Source of the DNA: Kiritimatiellales bacterium
GTDB taxonomy: Bacteria; Verrucomicrobiota; Kiritimatiellia; Kiritimatiellales; Pontiellaceae
NCBI GenBank assembly: GCA_003252225.1
Contig: QKFE01000044.1
Location: forward strand, 1-34,547
Reading direction: 5' to 3'
Length of the DNA stretch: 34,547 bases
A model generated the notes under the pieces. That model was not told where the DNA came from. It saw only the letters and a list, made by a program, of their open reading frames with translations, and ran no database searches. The translations under genes were made by a program, and so were the position numbers. Positions 9,698 through 18,036 of the stretch are shown here, piece after piece (positions within the stretch are counted from its first letter, which is position 1; each line of letters begins with the position of its first letter).

Positions 9698-9865
9698 TAG
9701 TTTGATTCACAAAACTGTTTCGCTCCCGCGAAATAGTGCTGTCGGAATTTGTTTTTGTAGTATTATGCGTCTCCGTTTAGGCACGAACATTTGAAACTGC
9801 AAAATAGAAACAACCAACCGGGGAGACACCCCGTAAAAAACGGAAAGGCATGAAGGTACAAAAAA

Positions 9866-11947
9866 ATGAAAACCGGAATCAGCAAGGTCGGCGCCATCGC
9901 TATGGCGGTAATAACGTTGTTTGCGGCTGGCAGCATACAGGCGGAAGATCCCGCCACGGTGCTGGATGATTTCGAGGCCTATGCCGCCGGATCCCCGCCT
10001 TCGTCGCCGTGGCAGTTCAGCCCGGAAACAGGCCACAATCTGGTCGTGACCAATACCGCCGCGCATGGCGGAAGCCAGTCGCTGGCCAGCGTTTTCGTCA
10101 ATGCCGGATACAGCTACGACAAGGCGATCTATCCGGTGATGATCCCGCCGGGCGCCTCGGCCAGCTTTTCGGTCTGGATCCGCACGGGGGCGCACACCGC
10201 CAACTACGAAGGCTTGGGGGCTGTCGGCGTTTACGAGCTGGATACGGTTTCTGAATACTGGTATCGCCCGGTCTCAGTGCAGTTTGAAAATTCACTGGGC
10301 AACAACGGAACGGGCGGATCGACCCAGTTCAGTCTGGTTTGCGGTGAGGAAGGAACCCGTACCGGCGACTTTTCCCCGCTCAGCTGGTACCGCGTCGATT
10401 GCACCATCACCCCGGACGATATAATTTTCGTGACGGAGATCGATACCGGCACGGTCACCAATACCGTCCCGCGTTATGCAAACTACCGAATCGACCAGAT
10501 CATTTTACAGGGTGCCGGGCTTTCGACCGCCTACTTCGACGACTTTTCCTACACGCCTCCGGTTGTGACGATTCCCGTGCCCGAACTGACCGGCTTTTCG
10601 GCCTACGGGGCGGATTCGGCGGGATTTTTCGATGGCAACAGCTACTACGACACCGTAGCGGGCAATGGCACGTGGAACGCCTACCTCTTCACGAACAGCC
10701 CAGCCAGCCCCGGTTGGCTCCATTCCGGGAACTCGAACCTTGATTTTTCCTATGCCTTCAGCACACCGGGCGAACACACCCTCTATTTTGCAGGAGATTA
10801 TGTTTCAGGCCACACGCACGTCGGGATCAACCTGTTCTTCGACGGCGACTACAATGCCAACCGGATCACCGCTGTTCAGGCGCGCGACAACAGCTCCGCC
10901 TTCGCGGTCGTCGCGACCAACATCACCACCTTCCTGGGCGGACCGTCTTCCGGTTCCGGCCCCGGTTCCGGTTCGCTGGTTTTCGACAACGGCCGCTACA
11001 CGGTTGAGCTGACCGGCTTCACCATCACCAACGGACTCGATCTGGTCGATGCGTATGATACAACTGCGGACGGCACACCCGACACCGTCGGCGTGCTCAC
11101 CTTCACTGTAACCGACAACACCCTTCCGCCGCCGGTCGCGCTGGATGTCTATTCGGATCACGGGTCACCTGCTCCGGCGGCCGGTCCGCACGAATATACC
11201 TCCGGCAGCGTCGTCACCTGTTCGGTCGAAAACGTAACAGTCGGGTTGACCAACTACAGCTGTATCGGCTGGATCGGCAGCGGTTCGGTTCCGGCTTCGG
11301 GTTCAAGCAATGAAGTCGTTTTCGCGATTGATGAAAACTCTTCCATCACGTGGAACTGGCAGACTAATTACTGGCTCGATGTGTCCGTCAGCGGCAGCGG
11401 ATCGGTCAATCAGGTTTCCGGCTGGTATGAAAAGGGCGAGGTTCTTGAGCTGATCCAATTCCCGGTACCCGGCTGGCTGTTCCTCGGCTGGAGCGGCGAT
11501 GCCTCCGGCACCAATCAATACCTCCTTTTTATGACAGAACCAAAAACCGTGACGGCTATCTTTTCCGACGATGCCGACGGCGACGGATTGACCAACAATG
11601 AAGAGGATGCGATTGGTTCAAACCCGTGGAAGACCGACACAGACGGCGACGGATTCGACGACAAAACGGAAGTGGATTACGGCCTCTCGCCGACCGCCGA
11701 CAGTTCGGGACTGATCACCTATATTCAAAACAACGATCAAACCTTCGGCCTTTATCCGTCCAACGTGGTGCTTGATGTCGCGCTCGGCGAAATGCTGCTG
11801 GATGTAATCGGGGCGGAAGCCACGCTGAGCCTTCAACTGGAAACTTCGGACGATCTGAATACGTGGAGCAATGCCGGTCCGGCGCAGGTCTGGAGCTGGA
11901 CGGTGGATGGAGAAAAGAAATTTTTCCGCGTGAAGTCGTCGAGATAG
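9866..11947 (+). CDS. Secreted multidomain protein with InlB-type repeat, DxDGDG repeats and conserved tail
   Basis: MKTGISKVGAIAMAVITLFAAGSIQA signal peptide; 'VLDDFEAYAAGSPPSSPWQFS' N-terminal module; 'GWLFLGWSGDASGTNQYLLFMTEPKTVTAIFSDDADGDGLTNNEEDAIGSNPWKTDTDGDGFDD' C-terminal cassette. Confidence 0.88.
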   Translation: MKTGISKVGAIAMAVITLFAAGSIQAEDPATVLDDFEAYAAGSPPSSPWQFSPETGHNLVVTNTAAHGGSQSLASVFVNAGYSYDKAIYPVMIPPGASASFSVWIRTGAHTANYEGLGAVGVYELDTVSEYWYRPVSVQFENSLGNNGTGGSTQFSLVCGEEGTRTGDFSPLSWYRVDCTITPDDIIFVTEIDTGTVTNTVPRYANYRIDQIILQGAGLSTAYFDDFSYTPPVVTIPVPELTGFSAYGADSAGFFDGNSYYDTVAGNGTWNAYLFTNSPASPGWLHSGNSNLDFSYAFSTPGEHTLYFAGDYVSGHTHVGINLFFDGDYNANRITAVQARDNSSAFAVVATNITTFLGGPSSGSGPGSGSLVFDNGRYTVELTGFTITNGLDLVDAYDTTADGTPDTVGVLTFTVTDNTLPPPVALDVYSDHGSPAPAAGPHEYTSGSVVTCSVENVTVGLTNYSCIGWIGSGSVPASGSSNEVVFAIDENSSITWNWQTNYWLDVSVSGSGSVNQVSGWYEKGEVLELIQFPVPGWLFLGWSGDASGTNQYLLFMTEPKTVTAIFSDDADGDGLTNNEEDAIGSNPWKTDTDGDGFDDKTEVDYGLSPTADSSGLITYIQNNDQTFGLYPSNVVLDVALGEMLLDVIGAEATLSLQLETSDDLNTWSNAGPAQVWSWTVDGEKKFFRVKSSR

Positions 11948-11961
11948 GGGAAGCACCTTGG

Positions 11962-12040
11962 AACGTAGACGCGACGCCCCCGTCGCGTTTCGAAAAAGCC
12001 CCGATGTGTATGAAGCGACGGGGGCGTCGCTTCTACGTTT
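11962..12040. repeat. Nested inverted repeat (REP/REPIN-like unit)
   Basis: Arms aacgtagacgcgacgcccccgtcgcgtt and gaagcgacgggggcgtcgcttctacgttt are near reverse complements, and each arm is itself a hairpin (gcgacg-cccc-cgtcgc). Confidence 0.8.
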
Positions 12041-12164
12041 TTCTCCGCCGATAGGGCGGGGTTCTCTGTGCGCCGAATTTGTACAATTCACGGCGGATTC
12101 AGTCCTAGACGTTATGCGATGGGATGGAGTAGGTTTTGCGGTCTAAACTGAAAAAGGACTGATT

Positions 12165-13010
12165 ATGAAAAGACTGATACCATCCATTCTGTGCGTATTT
12201 GCCGCGGCGGCTTTTTCAACTGCCGCGGATCAAAAAGGGGAAAAGCCGGGCTTTAAAGATACGCCCCTGCTGCCTTCCGGCTGGCATGTTCACGATTCGG
12301 ATCGTCCGCAGCCGCCGGTTGTTACGCCGGCAAAGAAACCGGGTGGTGCGCCCTCGGATGCGGTTATTCTGTTTGATGGAAGCAGTTTTGACGAATGGGT
12401 CGGAACGAAACAGGATGATCCGGAAAAGAAACGCTATAACCCCGACGGCGAAGTGCTGTGGAAGCTGGTGGACGGCGCGATGGAGTGCACCCCGACGGGA
12501 TCAATTTATACAAAGAAACATTTCGGCGACTGCCAGCTTCACGTTGAGTGGCGCACCGAAAATCCGCCCAAGGGCGATTCGCAGGGACGCGGTAACAGCG
12601 GGGTGTTTTTTATCGGCAAATATGAACTACAGGTACTCGATAATTACAACAACCCGAGTTATGCGGACGGCATGGCCGGCGCGGTTTACGGCCAGACCCC
12701 GCCGATGGTGAATGCCCTGTATCCGCCGGGCGAATGGCAGACGTATGACGTTGTTTTTCAGGCCCCGCGTTTTGATGAAAACGGGAAGGTGAAATCGCCC
12801 GCCTATTACACAGTATTTGTGAACGGCATTCTGGTTCAGCACAAAACCGAAGCCCTCGGCCCGATGCAGTACCGCAAAGTTGCAACCTATTGGGATAAAG
12901 ATTCAAAAGGCCCGATCGGCCTGCAGGATCACGACAACCGGAACCAGTTTCGCAATATCTGGATCCGCGAACTCGATCTGCTCAAAAGCCTCGATAAACC
13001 GGCGGAGTAA
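12165..13010 (+). CDS. Secreted DUF1080 (3-keto-disaccharide hydrolase-type) protein
   Basis: Signal peptide MKRLIPSILCVFAAAAFSTAA; 'ILFDGSSFDEWVG....WKLVDGAMECTPTGSIYTKKHFGDCQLHVEWRTENPPKGDSQGRGNSGVFFIGKYELQVLDNYNN...GPIGLQDHDNRNQFRNIWIRELD' matches the DUF1080 pattern. Confidence 0.9.
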   Translation: MKRLIPSILCVFAAAAFSTAADQKGEKPGFKDTPLLPSGWHVHDSDRPQPPVVTPAKKPGGAPSDAVILFDGSSFDEWVGTKQDDPEKKRYNPDGEVLWKLVDGAMECTPTGSIYTKKHFGDCQLHVEWRTENPPKGDSQGRGNSGVFFIGKYELQVLDNYNNPSYADGMAGAVYGQTPPMVNALYPPGEWQTYDVVFQAPRFDENGKVKSPAYYTVFVNGILVQHKTEALGPMQYRKVATYWDKDSKGPIGLQDHDNRNQFRNIWIRELDLLKSLDKPAE

Positions 13011-13068
13011 GTTGAACCTGCGGATGGACGCGATTAACTCAGCGCGGCGAAGCCGCAACCAAATTTGA

Positions 13069-13238
13069 ACCGCCAATTAACACGAATGAACACTGATTTT
13101 TAACAGAAGAGCGTAAAGGTAGAAAAGTTGTAACATTCGTTCTTGGCGTGCTTTGCGGTCTTTGTGTTTAAAAAACCTGCACAACAAGAAACTACGGATA
13201 CGATTTAATCTGAGTTCATCTGTGTAAATCAGCGGTTC
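13069..13238. repeat. Degenerate nested inverted repeat of the 'accgcaaagagcgcaaagg' / 'atctgtgtaaatc' intergenic type
   Basis: Outer arms gaaccgccaattaacacgaatgaacactgatt and aatctgagttcatctgtgtaaatcagcggttc are imperfect reverse complements; inner arms agaagagcgtaaaggtag and cttggcgtgctttgcggtctttgtg likewise. Confidence 0.6.
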
Positions 13239-13241
13239 GAT

Positions 13242-14228
13242 TTATTCCCCCGGATATTTCAGGCCCCATTCGGCGCGCAGCGCATCCATCGTTTTTAAAA
13301 TGGCGAGGGTTTCGGAATGGGGCAGTATTTCGCTCTCTGTTTTTCCCGCGGCGATGCACTCCATTGCGTGGGCGATTTCATACTTAAACATTTCCATGTC
13401 GGGGCAGGGGAATTCGAGGGTTTCGGGCTCTGCGCCTTTGCGACGGATTTCGAGCGTTTTCGCCCCCAGAAAATGAGGGATGCGGATATAGCCCTGTTCG
13501 CCGGAAACGATGGCATCGACCGGCGCCTGCGTGGTTACTGAGGATGAAAGCTGGGCGGTTTTTCCGTTGCCGTATTCGAAAAGGTAGAATGAAATTTCGT
13601 CCACTCCGGTTTTCCCGATGACCGCCGAGCTTTGTATCCGGATCGGCTGTTTGCCGAAAATAATGGAGGCAAAATGGATGGGGTAAATCCCGACATCGAG
13701 CAGGGCACCGCCGGCGAGGTCGGGGTTCAGCAGCCGGTGTTCGGGGCCGCAGCCGGATGCAAAACAGAAGTCGGCCCGGACGGTTTTAACTTCGCCGATG
13801 ACGCCTTCGGCCAGCAGTTCCTTGAGTTTCTGAACGGCGGGCAGAAAACGGGTCCAGACGCCTTCCATCAGAAAGCGGTTTTTTTCTTTTGCGAGTGCGG
13901 TTAATTCACTGGCCTGAGCGGCGTTAACGGTGAACGGTTTTTCGCAGAGCACGTGTTTGCCGTGTTCGAGGCAGAGTTTGGTCTGTTCGTAGTGGAAGTT
14001 GTGCGGAGTGGCGATGTAGATTGCGTCGATTCCGGGATCGTTGACGAGGTCGTTATAGGTTGAATAGCGCTTTTCGATACGGTGGCGGTCGGCAAATTCA
14101 CCGGCTTTTTCGATTGTCCGCGATGCGCAGGCGGCCAGTTTCCCGTTGTTTAACGCGAGCAGGCTGACCGCAAATTTATTCGCAATTCCGCCGCATCCGA
14201 GGATTCCCCAATTCACTTCGTTCATCAT
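13242..14228 (-). CDS. Gfo/Idh/MocA family oxidoreductase
   Basis: MMNEVNWGILGCGGIANKFAVSLLALNNGKLAACASRTIEKAGEFADRH...DAIYIATPHNFHYEQTKLCLEHGKHVLCEKPFTVNAAQ: Rossmann motif plus EKP signature. Start moved from 14324 to 14228. Confidence 0.93.
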   Translation of the reverse strand: MMNEVNWGILGCGGIANKFAVSLLALNNGKLAACASRTIEKAGEFADRHRIEKRYSTYNDLVNDPGIDAIYIATPHNFHYEQTKLCLEHGKHVLCEKPFTVNAAQASELTALAKEKNRFLMEGVWTRFLPAVQKLKELLAEGVIGEVKTVRADFCFASGCGPEHRLLNPDLAGGALLDVGIYPIHFASIIFGKQPIRIQSSAVIGKTGVDEISFYLFEYGNGKTAQLSSSVTTQAPVDAIVSGEQGYIRIPHFLGAKTLEIRRKGAEPETLEFPCPDMEMFKYEIAHAMECIAAGKTESEILPHSETLAILKTMDALRAEWGLKYPGE

Positions 14229-14436
14229 TCCGCCTTTCGTGCCGTATCCACAATCCTTCACGCAAAAGGGGAAGATAGCCGCCGAATTATCCCGTTGCAA
14301 GCGGGCAAAAACCAAAGGGTGCAAGCGGCGCGCAATGAATGGATTACGTGTTTTTTCGACAAAAATTTCATTAAAATTTAAAGATTATTTGAAGAAAAGG
14401 GTTGTTCGGTTCGGCGGTTTTCGGCTTTAGTCAGGA

Positions 14437-14510
14437 AAACCCGGAACGCCTGGGTTTGTTCGGGCGGTGTATGGTTTACTCCTCTTTTCCATGCACCGCT
14501 CTCTCTTTTT
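14437..14510 (+). promoter_or_regulatory. Candidate cis-regulatory leader upstream of folD: two stem-loops, the second followed by a T-rich run
   Basis: aaacccgg-aacgc-ctgggttt (14437-14457, one G-U pair), then gcggtgtatgg-tttactcctctttt-ccatgcaccgc (14464-14499, one G-U pair), then tctctctttttt. Confidence 0.45.
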
Positions 14511-14615
14511 TGCCGGTGATCTGTTCAATATCCGACGAATGTGATCATGTTTTATCTTGTAGTCCGCGCGGTTTCCCGGCTTATTTTTTCCGCACCATGA
14601 AACGGAGAAGCGGAA

Positions 14616-15518
14616 ATGGGCGAATTTCAGAATATTGACGGCCGCGCGCTTGCGGAAAAAATGATCGAGGAAGTACGGATTGAAGTCGAGGCGCTGAAAC
14701 GGGAGCACTGGACTCCGAAACTGGTTTCGATCAAAATCGGCGATACCTCGGCCGTTGACCGCTATGTGAAAAACCAGAAAAAACATGCCGATATCGCCGG
14801 CATCGAATTTGTTGAAAAGCACTTTCCGGCGGATATTTCCGCCGAAGAAGCCACCGCCACCATCCAGCATCTGAACGCCGATCCGACGGTAACCGGCATT
14901 ATCCTTCAGCGTCCGGTTCCGGCCGATCTGCCGGTTAAAGCCCTGCAGGAAACCATTCATCCGCTCAAAGACGTCGAAGGAATGCACCCGAAATCGATCG
15001 GGAATATTGTGTACGGCAGCCTCGAAATCGGGCCCTGTACGGCGATGGCCTCCATCGAACTGCTCAAAAGCACCGGCCTGAAAATGAAGGGGCTGGAGGT
15101 TACCGTGATCGGCCATTCCGATATTGTCGGCAAACCGATCGCCTTCCTTTTGATGGCCGAAGGCGCAACTGTCACTGTCTGTCACCACATGACCCGCGAA
15201 GTGGCGGTGCATTCGCGCCGGGCCGATGCTGTATTTGTGGCGGTCGGGAAAGCCGGCCTGATTACCGGTGAAATGATCAAACCCGGTGCGGCTGTGATTG
15301 ATATCGGGATAAATGTCACTGAAACCGAAGACGGGAAAACCAAACTGGTCGGCGACTGCGATTATGAATCGTGCCTGAAAAACGCCGGGTGGATCACCCC
15401 CGTTCCCGGCGGCGTCGGGCCGGTCACCGTCGCCATTCTGATGCGGAATACCGTTGTCGCTGTCCGCCGTTTGCAGGAGCAATATAACCGGCAGTTTCTC
15501 GGCGGCGGAATCGGGTAG
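14616..15518 (+). CDS. folD: Bifunctional methylenetetrahydrofolate dehydrogenase / methenyltetrahydrofolate cyclohydrolase
   Basis: 'VDRYVKNQKKHADIAGIEF', 'GIILQRPVPADLP', 'DVEGMHPKSIGNIVYG', 'VIGHSDIVGKPIAFLLMAEGATVTVCHHMT', 'ADAVFVAVGKAGLITGEMIKPGAAVIDIGIN' are FolD signatures. Confidence 0.95.
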   Translation: MGEFQNIDGRALAEKMIEEVRIEVEALKREHWTPKLVSIKIGDTSAVDRYVKNQKKHADIAGIEFVEKHFPADISAEEATATIQHLNADPTVTGIILQRPVPADLPVKALQETIHPLKDVEGMHPKSIGNIVYGSLEIGPCTAMASIELLKSTGLKMKGLEVTVIGHSDIVGKPIAFLLMAEGATVTVCHHMTREVAVHSRRADAVFVAVGKAGLITGEMIKPGAAVIDIGINVTETEDGKTKLVGDCDYESCLKNAGWITPVPGGVGPVTVAILMRNTVVAVRRLQEQYNRQFLGGGIG

Positions 15519-15525
15519 TTTTTTT

Positions 15526-15604
15526 ACCGCGAAGAGCGCAAAGGTCGCGAAGAAAGAAGGCGTTTAAAACCGGATTCCTTGCGTTCTCTGCGTTCTTTTG
15601 CAGC
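15526..15604. repeat. Intergenic inverted repeat with ~9-nt internal periodicity
   Basis: accgcgaagagcgcaaaggtcgcgaag versus ccttgcgttctctgcgttcttttgcag: imperfect reverse complements of each other, each with a 9-nt period. Confidence 0.6.
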
Positions 15605-15616
15605 TTTAAATAGAGA

Positions 15617-16411
15617 TCAACCGTTTTCCAATCCCCGAAGGAAGGCTTCGTGTTCGCCCGCTTTCATTTTCAGGGAGTGTTTGGGTTCGGGGTAAATGCC
15701 TGTTTCGACCTCTTTTTGCAGGGATGCTAGCGCGTCGATGCGCATCTGCTGGAGGCGCGCTTCTTCCGCGGCGAGGTTGGCGTACACTTTGGCGTGGCGC
15801 GGAATATGCCCGGTATTGGTGCCGAGCACATCGGCGGCAAACAGGTATTGAATTGTCGCCGCGCCGCTGCCCATTGATGCCAGCACAAGGTTGGTTCGCC
15901 GGTTGATTTCGGCGGTGACTTCTTCGGCGGTAATTTCAATTTCAACGCCGATGGCTCCGGCTTTTTCGTAGGCTTTCGCGGCTTCAAAAATACGCCGTGC
16001 TTCCTGCGCAGTTTTACCGACCGCCCGGGTTCCGCCGATCCACGTGGCGCGGTAGGGGACAAACCCGATGTGGCCGATGACAGGGATATATTCGCGCGCC
16101 ATCGCCGCAACACATTCCATGCTCATGCCGGTATAAACCGCGTCGGCGCCCAGATTCATCAGTTCAAATCCGGCGGAAACCGCCTGATCCGGGCTGGCAA
16201 TATGCGGTTGGTCGAGCGGATCGGCCGCAATAATGAAAACATCCGGAACCGCCGGGCGCAGCAGCGGCAAATCCTCTTTCATACACATAATGATTTCAAC
16301 GCCCGCTTCGGCGCAGGCGAGTGCTTCGTTGAGGTCGCTGGTACGGATTTCAGTGAAAGATCGCCCGGCTTTTTTCGCCTCAAACAGGTCGTGAAGGGTC
16401 AGTTTTTTCAT
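15617..16411 (-). CDS. Divergent PanB-superfamily (ketopantoate hydroxymethyltransferase-like) / PEP-mutase-type TIM-barrel protein
   Basis: 'YIPVIGHIGFVPYRATWIGGTRAVGKTAQEARRIFEAAKAYEKAGAIGVEIEITAEEVTAEINRRTNLVLASMGSGAATIQYLFAADVLGTNTGHIPRHAKVYANL' aligns with the PanB C-terminal half. Start moved to MKKLTLHDLF at 16411. Confidence 0.7.
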   Translation of the reverse strand: MKKLTLHDLFEAKKAGRSFTEIRTSDLNEALACAEAGVEIIMCMKEDLPLLRPAVPDVFIIAADPLDQPHIASPDQAVSAGFELMNLGADAVYTGMSMECVAAMAREYIPVIGHIGFVPYRATWIGGTRAVGKTAQEARRIFEAAKAYEKAGAIGVEIEITAEEVTAEINRRTNLVLASMGSGAATIQYLFAADVLGTNTGHIPRHAKVYANLAAEEARLQQMRIDALASLQKEVETGIYPEPKHSLKMKAGEHEAFLRGLENG

Positions 16412-16833
16412 GCGGTTCCTTTCTGTTCGCAATCGGACTATACACTCTTTTTCAGAAATATAACGGATATTATGATCATATTTATCGAATAAACGAGCGC
16501 TATTCTGATCACATCCCACTGGTTTTGACCCTTTCACAGGGGGCTGATTTTGAGATGAAATTCAAATATACGGGGTGTTCTGCGCATAATTTTCCGTGCC
16601 ATCGAAATCCCTAATATCCATACAGAATTATGGCGCGCATCGGCATCTGCTTGCAATTGCACGGAGTTGCAAAAATGAGTGTATTGGGAGTTCTTTCGGA
16701 ACTGAGAAAGCAGTAATAAGAATTCAGATACCATATTAAAGAAATGGGCAGATCGAGAAGAATTGATTGGCCTAGTTGTTGCGATAGAGGGGGTTGTGAT
16801 TTTTGAAACCTGACCCCTAATAGACCGAAAACA

Positions 16834-17223
16834 ATGAGGCAATTAAACGTGAATGCAAAAAAACAGATCCTTTTCTCGATTTTGACTGCATACTCTTTTT
16901 GGGCGATCCAGACCTTTGCAACGGGCGAGATTACATCCATAAAACCGGAAGAACACCGGGTGAAACTGGCCATTAAAACCGACCCGAACGACACCTATCA
17001 GATCCAGTGCACAACCAATCTGGTGAGCGGGACGTGGGAAGACGTCGGATTTAAAGTCATCGGCAACGCTTCGGCCTCTACAAATACCGTGCGTATCGCG
17101 GCAGACAGCTGCATGTATCGGGTGGTAAAAGTCGGACAATACACCGGCTCAACTCCGACTCCGCCGACCAGTGCCCCGCCGCGGTTCAGCCCTCCGCCCC
17201 CGCCGCCTCCGTCATCGATTTAA
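16834..17223 (+). CDS. Small secreted protein with C-terminal-cassette-like tail domain and a polyproline end
   Basis: MRQLNVNAKKQILFSILTAYSFWAIQTFA signal peptide; 'YQIQCTTNLVSGTWEDVGFKVIGNASASTNTVRIAADSCMYRVVKVG'; ends TPTPPTSAPPRFSPPPPPPPSSI. Confidence 0.65.
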   Translation: MRQLNVNAKKQILFSILTAYSFWAIQTFATGEITSIKPEEHRVKLAIKTDPNDTYQIQCTTNLVSGTWEDVGFKVIGNASASTNTVRIAADSCMYRVVKVGQYTGSTPTPPTSAPPRFSPPPPPPPSSI

Positions 17224-17282
17224 CCTGAAAACGGAGATGAGCGGATTCCGCGTGCCTGATTTCCGGCTGTAATTTTCAAGCC

Positions 17283-17936
17283 TCAGGCCTTGTTTGTGAT
17301 TACCGGTTTTTTCCGGTTGGGATGCGTGGTGCGGCAGATTTCGCATTTGGTTCCGTCGCAACCGCGGGCGGTGCAGTGTTCGCGGCCGTATGTGATGATT
17401 TGCAGGTGCAGTTTTTCCCAGTCTTCTGTCGGCCACAGTTTTTTACAGTCGGCTTCGGTCTGCTCGACGTTTTTGCCTTTCGTCAGTCCCCATCGCTGCG
17501 CCAGCCGGTGAATGTGGGTGTCGACCGGAAAGGCCGGTATTTTAAAGGCGTGGATCATCACGACGCTGGCGGTTTTGTGCCCGACGCCCGGTAGTGCTTC
17601 GAGCTGTTCAAAAGTGCGCGGTACTTCGCCGTCGTATTTTTCCACCAGTATTTCAGAAAGGCGGTGAATATTTTTGGCTTTGCTGTTGGCCAGCCCGCAC
17701 GTCGCAATGTACGCCTTGATTTCATCGACCGAAAGCTGTGCCATTTTTTGCGGCGTATCTGCCATCGCAAACAACCCCGGCGTCACCCTATTCACCCGCG
17801 CATCCGTGCACTGCGCCGAGAGCAGCACCGCAATTAAAAGGGTGTACGCATCGTTGTGATCCAGCGGAATCGGAAGTTCGGGATAAAGCTCATCCAGTTT
17901 CCGGGCGATGTATTCCGCGCGCTCTTTCTTCGTCAT
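17283..17936 (-). CDS. nth: Endonuclease III
   Basis: 'LLIAVLLSAQCTDARVNRVTPGLF', 'LEALPGVGHKTASVVM' helix-hairpin-helix, 'VDTHIHRLAQRWGLT', Cys-rich C-terminus 'CTARGCDGTKCEIC'. Confidence 0.94.
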   Translation of the reverse strand: MTKKERAEYIARKLDELYPELPIPLDHNDAYTLLIAVLLSAQCTDARVNRVTPGLFAMADTPQKMAQLSVDEIKAYIATCGLANSKAKNIHRLSEILVEKYDGEVPRTFEQLEALPGVGHKTASVVMIHAFKIPAFPVDTHIHRLAQRWGLTKGKNVEQTEADCKKLWPTEDWEKLHLQIITYGREHCTARGCDGTKCEICRTTHPNRKKPVITNKA

Positions 17937-18036
17937 AATCCTAATTCCTAACGTTACTCATGACCCGCTTGAGGAATATCAGACTCTGCTTTCAAAAACG
18001 GGCGTTGTCCAAGAGGGTCAACTCGCTGGTTCGGAT

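Noticed and set aside
14598-14639. Short uORF (MKRRSGNGRISEY) overlapping the folD start
   Set aside because: Only 13 codons, overlaps the folD RBS/start; the RBS-like gagaag serves folD. No evidence it is translated.
14427-15482. 351-aa minus-strand ORF opposite folD
   Set aside because: Shadow ORF of a high-confidence folD coding sequence; translation resembles random Phe/Asp/Gly-rich antisense.
16790-16825. 'aaacctgacccctaatag' and 'agggtcagc' (near 34374) as a possible shared transposon end
   Set aside because: Match is too short and without paired ends or target duplication to support a mobile element.
16534-16994. 102-aa and 127-aa minus-strand ORFs around 16.5-17.0 kb
   Set aside because: No recognisable domain, and the longer one overlaps the signal-peptide gene at 16834 in antisense; the region also contains degenerate intergenic sequence.
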